Assembly: GCA_963575745.1 (NCBI GenBank)
Contig: CAUYUJ010011525.1
Coordinates: forward strand, 396,501-460,500
Length of the DNA: 64,000 nucleotides
Direction of reading: 5' to 3'
Source: Prorocentrum cordatum
Taxonomy: Eukaryota > Sar > Dinophyceae > Prorocentrales > Prorocentraceae
Part shown: positions 51,950 through 61,779 of the stretch, piece by piece
Layout: each line of letters begins with the position of its first letter
Position numbering within the stretch: position 1 is the first letter of the stretch
Made by a program: the position numbers and the translations under genes
The notes under the pieces: generated by a model
Told to the model about the DNA's origin: nothing
The model's input: only the letters and a program-made list of their open reading frames with translations
Database searches by the model: none

Positions 51950-52085
51950 GTCGTCGTTGGACCCCCTTGGGCCATCTTAGAGGCATATGTGGGCCATCTT
52001 CGGATGCCTGGGGATGTTGAGGCCCTCTTCGGAGCCTCCTCGGGCCGTCTTCGAGACCTCTTGGGCGCTCCTGGCCGTGCGGTGG
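51950..52085 (+). repeat. Family H minirepeat
   Basis: About six ~21-bp units (TTGGGCCATCTTAGAGGC, GAGGCCCTCTTCGGAGCCTC) matching the 40440-40715 pattern. Confidence 0.7.
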
Positions 52086-52099
52086 CGTCCCTACGGGAA

Positions 52100-52900
52100 T
52101 CCTGAGGCAAGCTAGAGCGGCCAGGAATTTTAGGGACCCCCTCCCCCCCCCCACCAGGTGTTTTCCTTTGTAGGTAAGACCCCCCTGGCAGGCAGCAGAG
52201 ATAGGGCTGGAGAGACAAGAGACAAGCAAGCCAAGGCACCACAGAAACACAAGGCGACATTCAAGGATCCTTCACAGCCTTGCGCCCCCCAAGGGGGTTG
52301 GCGGACCAAGATGTTTTACCAGCACTTTGCGGAATATGGGCATTCGAAAGATGAAGCTTTATGACAGGGGTTTGTTGCGGCACGCCCGCGCAACCCGCCC
52401 CCCATGTTGTGCAGGCGTGTTGGCTTCCAAGTCAGTGGCAGCATTTGGCTGGCCACCTAAGGGAGCACGTCTATTTTCGTCGCTATCGCAATCGACTAAG
52501 CACCATCGTCTTTGGAACTCCTCACCCTTCGGAAATCACGGAGACACCAATGACCTCTTTTGGACACGCATGACAAGCAATATTTCAGAATGGCGGAATG
52601 TGAAGGACCTGTTCGTGACCGCGACACGAGACCATCCAATTTTTTCCTCAAGGGCTACGGCTCTTCTCGCCCCGCCCAGATGGGCGCGGCTCGGCCCGCA
52701 GTAGAGCCGGATGGACGCTCGTTCGCTTGCCCTCAACCTTCGGAATCGTCGACAATTGTCTCCTTCATCGATGCGTGCTGGCCAGGTTGCCGCACAGACG
52801 GCCTGCGCAAAGTGGCAGTGTTGTTGGCGCTGTCGTCTGTTACTTGTCTGTCCTTCCGCAGGGCGGCCGATGAGACCCCTCCCCCCTCCTCTGAGGAGGG
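52100..52900. other. No supportable gene
   Basis: Single-copy-looking sequence with a C-run at 52141-52157. Open frames reach 125 codons and have no domain. Confidence 0.3.
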
Positions 52901-52904
52901 GGAG

Positions 52905-53080
52905 GGGGAGGAGGAGAAAGGAATCTGACGAGGGGGAGGAAGGGGGAGGAGGGGAAGCAGGGGGAGGGGGAGGAGCAGGAGGAGGAGGAGGACGAGGAGG
53001 AGGAGGAGGACGACGACGAGGAGGAGCAGGAGGAGGAGGAGGACGAGGAGGAGGTTAGGAGGAGGAGGAGGGGAGGAGCA
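52905..53080 (+). repeat. (GAG)n tract
   Basis: GAG/GGA triplets with GAC variants over about 175 bp. Confidence 0.92.
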
Positions 53081-53089
53081 GGTGGCCCT

Positions 53090-53910
53090 CCTGCCCTGGA
53101 TCTGGAGGAGGACAGGAGGGGGGAGATCTCCGCGTTCAGGCGAGGGGAGGGCGCAGCGCGGACGTCGCTGAGGCGAGGCCCACCTCTGAGCGGGCCCAGC
53201 CAGCGCCGCCCGGCACTGCTTCCCTTGCCTTCCCAGACGCCTGGCGCCTCGAGAGAATCGTGGCGGCCAGTTGTTGTCACCACCTTTCGGTTCTGGAGGC
53301 CAGTCTCGGACCGACGGACCTTCAACACACGACCGGGGACGAACAATTGGCCTCGGGCAAGTAGTCGGGGGAAGACGCATCGAGACTATCGGAGCGCCAG
53401 GTGTATGGGCTCTCGCCCGTCTCTGGGCCGAGATCCGCCGCGTGCCCTCTCCTCTGCCGCGCGTCCTCCAGGACCTGCCGAGTGAAGCCGCACCCTGCCC
53501 GGCGGTGGGTTCGTGGCGTGCCGACGCGGCGGCGACCCCGCCGCGGGCCTTCAAGGTGGAACGCCGCCAGTGGCCCGGAGTCGGCCGAAGGATCCACGCG
53601 GTGCCAGAAGCCAGCGCTGGGGTCGTCCCGCCACGAGCATGCCTGCCGTGGCCGCCGTGCCCCTCCCGGCCGAAGGGGCCCTCACTCTGCGCACTTTTGC
53701 GCGTCTCTGCTTCTCCTGACCCGGGGAGGTGGGGGGTCGAACAGCGGCCTCCCCCCCGGGCTGACACTTGAGCACCGCACCTCGGCGGGGCTGCCTGCAC
53801 GAAAGAGCGCGCTCGATGGCGAACTTCTCCTCCCATCCGTCGTTTTCATCCTTCTCGGAGGCGTCCAGGATGGGGGCGAGGACCAAGGCGGGCAATCATG
53901 GCCGGGGCCA
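53090..53910 (-). pseudogene. Decayed coding region, unknown function
   Basis: Read on the minus strand from about 53895: MPALVLAPILDASEKDENDG and WEEKFAIERALSCRQPRRGA in one frame. A frame change then gives CGFTRQVLEDARQRRGHAAD and ESPYTWRSDSLDASSPDYLP (~53480-53350), and another gives VFVPGRVLKVRRSETGLQNR (~53345). The order and composition suggest one ancestral protein of roughly 250 residues broken by indels, though introns are possible. No family is recognised. Confidence 0.35.
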
Positions 53911-55705
53911 TGAAATCGCCCCCGATCTCATTTCCTGTCTTCATGATTCGCATTGTTCGTCAGATTTCGCCTCTAAGCATCATGTTTGTTCATTGCGTAT
54001 TCTTATGACTAGCCATTGTTGTTCTCTTTCGTCTTGACATTAACACTATTTCGTTGTCATTCGTATGTTCGTACATCCACTGGTTCCCCCAACGTCCGCG
54101 CACATGCGTCGGCCCGTGATTTTTTACGTCCCCTCGTGGACGCCCTTACCTTGTGAGCTTACCTCGAAGGCCAGCTCGGGGTGGAAACGGCAACGGCCGA
54201 ACAGCAATCGCGGCAGAATAATGTCAAGGGTGGAAAGCAGGGTTATGCACCATGCTGGCTGAGAGGAAAGATTGTCCGCTGGGGTGCTGACCAGGCGGAG
54301 AAACAAATATAGAGAGTGAAGGTGCTCGGGGCTGACCCTTTCATTGTGTCCAGCCCTTGCCAGCCTCCTTCCAGGTCTTCGAAGGCCCGGCCATCATTGC
54401 ATCCATCAACTGTTTCTTGTTGGCTCCAGCCCTGGTACGTGCTTTCGTCCCTGGCAACGTCCACAGCATGAAGTGCTGTTCGAGTCTGGTTGCACCTTGT
54501 GCCTGCCGGCATCTGGGCTGCGCGCACGCGGTGGCAGGAAGAGCAGCAGTGGATCGCACGGGCGTGCGAGGTGTATCCCAAGAGGGTATCGGATTCTTCG
54601 CGCGGCTGGCATGTGAGATGCAGCGTATGCTCGCTTCTTCTGTGATAATCAATGCTCAAGTCAGTTCCTTAGGAGCAGCCCCAGAGCTAAGCCAGCTCAA
54701 GAGTGAGGTTTAAGAAGCGCGTCATGCACCCAATGATGCCGAGCAGCTCCTACTCTCCCTCTCATTATCTTCACTGTTGCAGCAGACTGTGACACCTGGC
54801 CGAGTTGATGGTCGAGTTGGTCTTGCGCTGGTCGAGGGTTCATCACTACTGAACGGCCCCCGTAGTTCACTGGCTGATCTTCACAGTTGCGCGCAAAGAA
54901 AGCACAGAGATGGCGAGGACGAGAACGATGAGAGACGAGGAGCAGATGAGGAGGAAGAAGCATCCCGCCTCCTCCTCATGGACCTCCCTGGGCAAAGTGG
55001 GAGTATCCCCAGACTGCGCGACATGGTGAGGCAGCTTCTCGTGCGGTGTTCCGATCGGGACTCCTCGTCGACGTCGGCACTTCCACTCCTCTCGAGGCGC
55101 CCTCCGGGATTGCGGTCAACTTCGCTGGTCGCAATTCCGGCCGATTCAAACTACGTTGGGGATGCCGTGGTCGGCACCCTGGGGAAGCGCCGATCTCGGC
55201 CAGATTTGGGGGCCCTCCTGCTTCGCGTTCCCCGCTCGCGCCTTTGCGAACAGCGCCGACGTCGAGAAATTCCGCCCGCGCGCAGGCCCGAATGCGAAGC
55301 TTTGGACTTGCCAGACACCCGCCCGCGCGCTTTGGCAAGCCCGTGGTGCGCGTGGCACGGATCCTGCTTCGAGCATCAGCGGCCTTGCAAGGACGTTGCA
55401 GCACTCGGCTCCGTTCCGATGCAGTTGGGCAGCCCGCATCCTCCTCGTCATCCTCCTCTTTTCCCCCTCGCCCCCTCCTCTACTCGTCCCTCATGCCCTT
55501 GTCATCTACTTCTTACCCCCCTCCTGCTCTGTCCCCCTCACCTTCCTCCCTCCTCCGAAACATGTTCGTCGTGAACGTGCTTCCATATCACGATCGGCGC
55601 CTTCAACCTGCACGCGGCAAGGAGATCCGCATCCAATTCGTCTTTGACGCGGCCCAACCATTACCTTTGATTCGTCCGATTCGTCTTTGACGAGGGTGGT
55701 ATGCT
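53911..55705. other. No supportable gene
   Basis: Unclassified DNA. A 265-codon plus frame (54777-55574) and several minus frames overlap with no domain. The 55195-55310 part resembles the 48926-49310 repeat (ATGCGAAGCTTTGGA versus ATGCGAAGCTTCGGA). Confidence 0.3.
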
Positions 55706-55799
55706 GTGATTCCCCAATCAGAGCTTGCCTCTGTAGGGGTCCTCGCGGATTCATGTGGTTAGGTGAGGTGCGCCCAGGTGTCCGGGTGCCTGGTGGCCT

Positions 55800-56450
55800 T
55801 GTAGCCTTATAGCCCTCTAGCCCTCTAGCCCTGCAGCCTTATATAGCCCTAATAGCATTACAGTCATATAGCCATATAGCCCTACAGCCCTATAGCCTTA
55901 CAGCCTTGTAGCCCTATAGCCCTATAGTCTTATAGCCCTAAAAGCTTTTCTCCGATATCATATGGTTAGGTGAGATGCGTCGGGCGCCCCGGTGCCCAGG
56001 AGGTGCATCGCCAATTTCGGCGGCCCGCCCGGGTGCCCAGGTGCCCGGTAGCCCTATAGCCCTATAGCCCTATAGTTCTATAGCCCCATAGCCCTACAGC
56101 CATATAGCCTTGTAGCCCTATAGCCCAATAGCCCCACAGCCCTATAGCTCTATACATATATATATATATGTGTATATGCCTATACCCCTATATCCTTGTA
56201 GACCTATAGCCCTATGGACCTATAGCCCTAGAGCCCCATAGCCCTATAGCCCTAAAAAGATTATGATTGGGGCTTTTCTCATGTATCATATGGTTAGGTG
56301 AGTTGCGCCTGGATGGCGGCCCGCCCGGGCGCCATGGTAGCCCTATAACCCTATAGCCCTACAGCCCGATAGCCTTATAGACCTGATAGCCCTACAGCCA
56401 TATAGCCCTATAGCCTGATAGCCTTATAGCCTTATTATAGCCCTAAACCC
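55800..56450 (+). repeat. TAGCCCTATA satellite, left half of R
   Basis: Three blocks (55800-55945, 56048-56250, 56335-56450) of ~7-10 bp TAGCCCTATAGCC repeats, separated by ATCATATGGTTAGGTGAG plus CCCGGGTGCCC spacers. A short TATATA run is at 56155-56172. Confidence 0.92.
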
Positions 56451-56483
56451 CAATGATGCCGGAGAAAACCCAATCATAATAAT

Positions 56484-57340
56484 GTTAGGTCTATAGGGCT
56501 ATGGGTCTATAGGGCTATAGGGTTACAGGGCTATAAGGCTATGGGGCTATAGGGCTACAGGGCTATAGGGCTATAGGGCTAAAGGGCTATAGGGCTACAG
56601 GGCTATAGGGCTATTGGGCTATATGGCTATAAGGCTATAAGGCTATAAGGCTGTAGGGTTATAGGGCACCCGGGCACCCGGGCACCCGGGCACCTGGGCA
56701 CTTGGGCACCCGGGCACCCAGGCACCCAGGCACCCCGGCACCTGGGCACCTGGGCACCCGGGCACCCAGGCACCCAGGCACCTGGGCACCCGGGCACCCG
56801 TGCACCCGGGCGGGCCGCCGAAATCGGCGGCGCACCTCACCGAGCACCCAGGCACCGAGGCACCCGGGCGTGCCGCCGAAATCGGTGGTGCACCTCACTT
56901 AACCATATGAATCCGCTAGGACCCCTACAGAGGCAAGCTCCGATTGGTGAAGGATAGCAGAAATGGCAGAAAACAATGTCAAAAATAATACTGGAGAAAA
57001 AACCCAATCATAATCTTTTTAGGGCTATAGGGCTATGGGGCTATAGGGCTATAGAGCTTTAGGGCTATAAGACTCTGAGGCTATAGGGCTATAGGGCTAT
57101 AGGGCTATAGAGCTATAGGGCTATAGGGCTATAGGGCTATAGAGCTATAGGACTATAGGGCTATAGGGCTATAGGGCTATAGGGCTATAAGGCTATAAGG
57201 CTGTAAGGCTATAAGGCTATAGGGCTATAGGGCTATAGGGCTACAGGGCTATAGGGCTAAAGGGCTATTTGGACTATAGGGCTATGGGGCTACAAGGTTA
57301 TAGGGCCAGAAGGCTATAAGACTATAGGGCTATAGGGCTA
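56484..57340 (-). repeat. GGGCTATAGGGCTATA satellite and GGGCACCC repeats, right half of R
   Basis: Inverted AGCCCTATAG units (56484-56665 and 57020-57340) separated by a 10-bp GGGCACCCGG array (56665-56815, returning at 57340-57375) and by two GCCGCCGAAATCGG-bearing spacers. Confidence 0.92.
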
Positions 57341-57469
57341 CCTGGGCACCCGGGCACCGGGGCACCCGGGCATCCGGGCGTGCCGCCGAAATCGGCGCCC
57401 CATCTCACTTAACCATATGAGTCCGTTAGGACCCCTACAGAGGCAAACTCTGATTGGGGAAAAAGATTA

Positions 57470-59715
57470 TGATTGGGGCTTTTCTCTGGTATCATGTGTG
57501 TGTGTCACTTTTTGCGTGTTTCCACTAATGCTATATCGCCAGGGCAGTCCCTCTGCCTAGCCGCCGACGAAAAAGTGTGTGTCATGGGGAGGTTGCTATC
57601 CTGGCAGCTCGGCGCACTGCTATTCGATGTTACAATCAGCCCTGCCTTTCTCGTTGCTCCATCCTTCCTATTCCCCCCTCAGCAGCGGAACCACAGTTCT
57701 AATCCTCTTTATCCCTGTCCGCATCCATTGTCCGCTTTGCAGTCGTAACGCACTGCGATGTTCTGCTTCACAGCCGAGTCCCTCTGTGCACGCAATCACT
57801 CTGCAACGCCTGCTTTGCACGTCCACGAAGAGTTGCCAAGCGCGCGCTCCTCTGCCCACGAGTCCCTCTGGGTGCTCGGCTTCTCGCTCGTGCTCGCGCC
57901 TCCCCATCACCCGTTTTATTCCAGTGACACTGCTCTTCGCCGACGGACCTTCCTGCTGTTCTTCGTCCCCTGTGTTCCCGCGCATCCTCCCACACCTCTG
58001 CAGCGCAAGGGGCGCCACCGCCGCACGTGCGCGTCACTGAACCGTGTCTCTTTGCTCGTTCGCTTCCACATGAGATGGGCCCAGATGGGGCCACATAGGG
58101 CCGCCGCCGTGCTGGAGGGGAGGCGTGGAATCGCATGGAGAGCGTTTCTTTATCCCCTGGCGATAACGCGTGAGACTTGGGGGGCGAGAGGGGGGAGGGG
58201 GCCAGTCACTTCGCGATTCGCGCCGCCGCCAATTGGAACTGCCTGGGAATGGCTCATTCCCAGACGGCGCCGACGCGAAACGTGACGTGACCAGGGGGGG
58301 GGGGGTGGCAGGGAGCGAGGCCGATCACGGGCATCATCGCGAATCTCAAAAAAGTGAGTTCACGGCGTGAGACCGAGCGGGAGCGCAGAGACGAGGGAAG
58401 CGGTGAGCGGCAATGGCCGATAGTACGCAGAGTTGAGCTGCTCATCGGGAGACACCCCCCCTCGTTCGCCTTGCAATGCCCAGCGTGTAGCCTGTGGCTT
58501 TCAAGAAGCTGGCCCGATTTACGTATGCTCCCCAATCGTCGCCCTCCGTCACCCCACCAGCGAAACGCAAGAACATTGGGCGGGCGGGCGGCAAAAACAA
58601 ACCCTCGCACCGCGACCTCCCCGAGGCCCCCACACAGGGCAGGCGTTCGCCCTGCCAGGCCAAGAGCCCCCCCCCCCCGCACGGAGCACTCGCCTGCCCT
58701 CCCGGGCCGAGAGCACCACCGGATGGAGCACACACGCCCTCCCCGGCCAGACCAGGTTGACAGACGACGGACAGACGACAGACAGACGGACAGACAGACA
58801 GACGACAGACAGACGACAGCCGCCACCCACGAGGGCACAGCGTGCCAGGAGGTAATGAGGCCACGAGACCAGGACGTGACGAGTTGTAGTGCTCCTCAAA
58901 ATTCACCGCCCCTTAAATCGCTGCGCGATTTCGGGGCAACAAAAAAGCAGTTCTCATAGCGTGCAGGTAGTAGTGCGTGCAGAGCTCGATTTGCACGCCA
59001 CTGCGCCCTGCAATCACGAAGCTGCTCTCTGAAGCCGATGTCATTGCTGACCAGGGGTGTGGCAGTCGAAGACTGTGCTCAGACAGCGTGGGGCATTGGC
59101 GGGCCCCGGAACTAAAAAGGGGTGCAAGCATGACGCATAATGTACGTGTATGTTGTCGTTGACCCTCCATTGACAGCGAACCCCTCCCAGATTGTATTGG
59201 ATCCTGCGTTCTCTCCACCCTCTGCTTTTCAATACCTGCCCGCCCCCACCACATTCCTCCTCATCCTCATCCTCCATCGTCTCCTCCACTTCTCGCGTGG
59301 AGTCGCTGGATCTGATCACGTAACGTTGTCTCCCAGTGAGCGTCTGTCGGTCGCCAAAGCGGCCAGACTGGCAGTGGACTGTGGACTCCCCGCACAGAGA
59401 GGAGATCCCGAACGCGTGGTCTTGCTTCTCAGAAGCTTCTGGCTTCAGAGAAAGCCCAGGAAGCTCTTCAGAAGGCCAGAGGCCTTCTGAGCCTTCTGAG
59501 AAGGCCCGCCCTCTCTGCCTTCTCCCCTCGGGGCGCCGCCGATTCTCGGCAGAATCCATCTTCGAGAACCACTGACCCGTCTGGCCCGCCCCTGCGGGGC
59601 CCGAGATCGCGCCAGGGGCCTGGGCGGCGAGCTTGTCGAGTTCCCGCCAGGCGTGGGAGGCTCGTTTCGGCCGCGGAAGTCGGCTGGAGGATCCGTTTTT
59701 CGGTGGAGATGGCTC
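57470..59715. other. No confident gene; (GACA)n and small hairpins
   Basis: Holds an AAAGATTATGATTGGGGC fragment of R (57468-57490), a C-run (58666-58679), a (GACA)n tract (58757-58820), a 7-bp-stem hairpin at 58915-58931 and inverted CAGAAGGCC/GGCCTTCTG pairs (59469-59477 with 59481-59489, then GCCTTC/GAAGGC 59491-59505). A minus frame (57668-58018) and a plus frame (57758-58285) overlap. Neither shows a domain. Confidence 0.35.
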
Positions 59716-59719
59716 CTCG

Positions 59720-59925
59720 TCTTCCTCCCTCCTGCTCCTCCTCCTCCTCCTCCTCCTCCTCCTCCTCCTCCTCCTCCTCCTCCTCCTCCTCCTCCTCCTC
59801 CTCCTCCTCTTGCTCCTCTCCTCCTCTTCCTCCTCCTCCTTCCTCCCCTCCTCCTCCTCCTCCTCCTCCTCCTCCTCCTCCCTCCTGCTCCTCCTGCTCC
59901 TCCTCCTCCTCTTCTCCTCTCCTCC

Positions 59926-59971
<46 letters not shown>

Positions 59972-60485
59972 ATCATCATTCATCTTCTTCTCCTCCTCCT
60001 CCTCCTCCACCACCATCCTCCTCCTCCCCTCCTCTCGCCTCCTCCTCCGCTCTTCCTCCTCCCCTCTCCTGCTCCTCCCCCCTCCTCTCCTCCTCCTCCT
60101 CCCTCCTCCTCCTCCTCCTCCTCCTCCTCCTCCTCCGCTCCTCTCCTCCTGCTCCTCCTCCTCTTCCTCCTCCTCCTCCTCCTCCTCCTTCTTCTCCTTC
60201 CGCTCCTGCCCTCCTCTTCCTCCTCTCCTCCTCCTCTCCTCTCTTCCTCCTCCTCCTTCTCCTCTGTTCCTCTCCTGCCTCCTCCTCTCCTCTCTCTTCT
60301 CCTCCTCTCATCATCATCATCAGCATCATCATCATCAGCAGCATCATCAGCATCATCATCATCATCATCCATCATTCATCATCATCATCATCATCTCATA
60401 TTCATCATCAATCATCATCATCATCATCATCATCTTCCTTCTCCTCCTCCTCCTCCTCCTCCTCCTCCTCCTCCTCCTCCTCCTC
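59720..60485 (+). repeat. ~770 bp (CTC)n/(CAT)n tract
   Basis: CTC triplets with CCT, CTT and CTG variants, two (CAT)n islands (~59925-59985 and ~60305-60435), then a pure CTC run (~60440-60485). The plus strand is almost wholly pyrimidine in the CTC parts. An open frame runs through it into ORF1 of the LINE, but the ORF1 start is placed after it. Confidence 0.95.
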
Positions 60486-60648
60486 CCTCAAGCCACTTGG
60501 GCTCGAGCACCAAGTCCTCCGCCCCGACGGAGGCCCGTGTTCTAGTCCATCCCAGTGCCTTCGTGCGGCGCTTGAGGGATATCTTCACCTGTCTGTCCCC
60601 CACATTCAGTCGAGGATAACGAGAGCTGGGAAAATTCATTGCATCAAT

Positions 60649-61758
60649 ATGGGCAAGCCACAGCCACAGAATGTGCAGTCTCAACGTGCATGGTCGCGGT
60701 GCAGCCACTGCAAGACATGCGAGTACAACGATCGGCTGCAGTTGAACGACAATCGGTGCTCACGTTGTGCTCACAAAGTTCGGTTATTCGTTCGCAAGCC
60801 CAGTCGGTCGAGATCTCCCAGTGCGGAGCGAGGCGACCGGCACGTGCGCTTCGAGGACGACAAGGCGGGCACCCCGCGAGGCGGTCGCCGTGGCGGCCAG
60901 GGTGGCAAGGCCACTCAGCAGCAGGAGGTCGCGGCGCTGCTGGAGCAGGCTCTGGCCCAGTCAGCCGACGCCGAGCTCAAGGCAGTGCTGAGGGCGCAGA
61001 GGGAGCGGCCCGCCAGCCAGGCAGCCGCCTCAGCACCCTCGGACGTCGACCAGGTCAAGCAGGCCGACGGGGCGCTCAAGGCGGCGACCAACAGGCACGG
61101 CCAGCTCGTGGAGCAGGTCATGCGCCTGCGCAAGCAGCTGGCCACAGCCGAGCAGAAGGAGCAGAGCGCGGCTCTGGAGGTGGCCAAGTGCGAGGCCACC
61201 AAGAAGGCAGCCACAGCAGCACTCGCCAAAGGTGCTGGTTTCCGCCCGTCGCCCAAGGAGGCCGACTCGGAGGCTGCGTGCTTCGGGCTCAATCTCAACG
61301 AGGAACTCTTCGCCTCGTTCGAGCAGTGGGACTGCGACGAGACGGAGAAGGCCAAGCTCAGGGCTCTCAAGGAGGAGCTCGAGGCCTATCGGACCACCAT
61401 CCAGGCGAAGGACGCGGAGTGGAAGTCTTTCGTCGATCGCGTCAAGAGCGAGCAGAAGGCGGTGCAGGAGCGCATGGCCAAGAAGCGCCGCGGCGCCGAC
61501 GGCGCTGCTGCGGGTGCTGGCGACGGCGGCGGCAGCGGCACCGCAGCCGCGGGCGCGGGCGAGGCCGCCACGCACCCTGCGGCAGCAGGCAGTGGCGCAG
61601 CCGCCGCCGAGGCCACCCAGGCCGACGACGAGGCACTCAAGAAGGAGGCTGAGCGTCTGTCGAGGGCGCGCTTCGCGGCGCAGGAGGCTGCCGCCAAGGA
61701 GAAGGAGGCTGCCGCCCAGGCCGCCAAGCAGAGCGGCGACGGGGTGGCCGCTTCGTGA
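60649..61758 (+). CDS. LINE ORF1 protein, zinc-finger and coiled-coil
   Basis: This 369-residue protein probably binds the element's RNA and forms the retrotransposition particle, as ORF1 proteins of other LINEs do. It starts at the first ATG after the CTC tract. Visible parts are a Cys cluster C18-x2-C21-x2-C24-x12-C37-x2-C40 preceded by Trp15, resembling a small zinc ribbon or RanBP2-type finger; a basic RS/RGG segment (about 50-87, with RGGRRGGQGG); charged, Ala/Gln/Glu-rich stretches likely to be coiled coil (about 90-185 and 220-282); an Ala/Gly-rich linker (about 283-330); and a final Lys/Glu/Ala helix. The TGA stop is followed by CTAG, and ORF2 continues in the same frame. The coding call is firm; the RNA-binding role is inference from position and motifs. 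Confidence 0.72.
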   Translation: MGKPQPQNVQSQRAWSRCSHCKTCEYNDRLQLNDNRCSRCAHKVRLFVRKPSRSRSPSAERGDRHVRFEDDKAGTPRGGRRGGQGGKATQQQEVAALLEQALAQSADAELKAVLRAQRERPASQAAASAPSDVDQVKQADGALKAATNRHGQLVEQVMRLRKQLATAEQKEQSAALEVAKCEATKKAATAALAKGAGFRPSPKEADSEAACFGLNLNEELFASFEQWDCDETEKAKLRALKEELEAYRTTIQAKDAEWKSFVDRVKSEQKAVQERMAKKRRGADGAAAGAGDGGGSGTAAAGAGEAATHPAAAGSGAAAAEATQADDEALKKEAERLSRARFAAQEAAAKEKEAAAQAAKQSGDGVAAS

Positions 61759-61762
61759 CTAG
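61756..61762 (+). promoter_or_regulatory. Candidate stop-codon readthrough site TGA-CTAG
   Basis: ORF1 ends with TGA immediately followed by CTAG, and no other stop lies between it and the ORF2 ATG 24 bases downstream in the same frame. UGA followed by CUA is a well-known leaky stop context in other eukaryotes. Readthrough would give one ORF1-ORF2 protein. Reinitiation at the ATG at 61780 is the alternative. Confidence 0.45.
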
Positions 61763-61779
61763 GTTCCACAACTACTACG

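Larger units (their letters stand above)
55706..57466. mobile_element. Nested foldback element R with AGCCCTATAG satellites
   Basis: The ends form a long imperfect inverted repeat. CAATCAGAGCTTGCCTCTGT and AGGGGTCC at 55717-55744 pair with GGACCCCTACAGAGGCAAACTCTGATTG near 57429-57456 (one mismatch), continuing inward through TATGGTTAAGTGAG-like and CCGATTTCGGCGGC blocks. Left-half satellites run TAGCCCTATAGCC and right-half satellites run GGGCTATAGGGCTA, so the orientation flips near 56470. Internal copies of the end blocks at about 55950, 56260 and 56820-57020 show nesting. No coding frame is visible. Confidence 0.8.

Noticed and set aside
59653-60648. In-frame extension of LINE ORF1 upstream through the CTC/CAT tract
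   Set aside because: The extension is only Pro/Ser/Ile/His repeat sequence starting from a non-ATG codon. The first ATG after the tract at 60649 gives a normal ORF1 with the zinc-finger near its N terminus.
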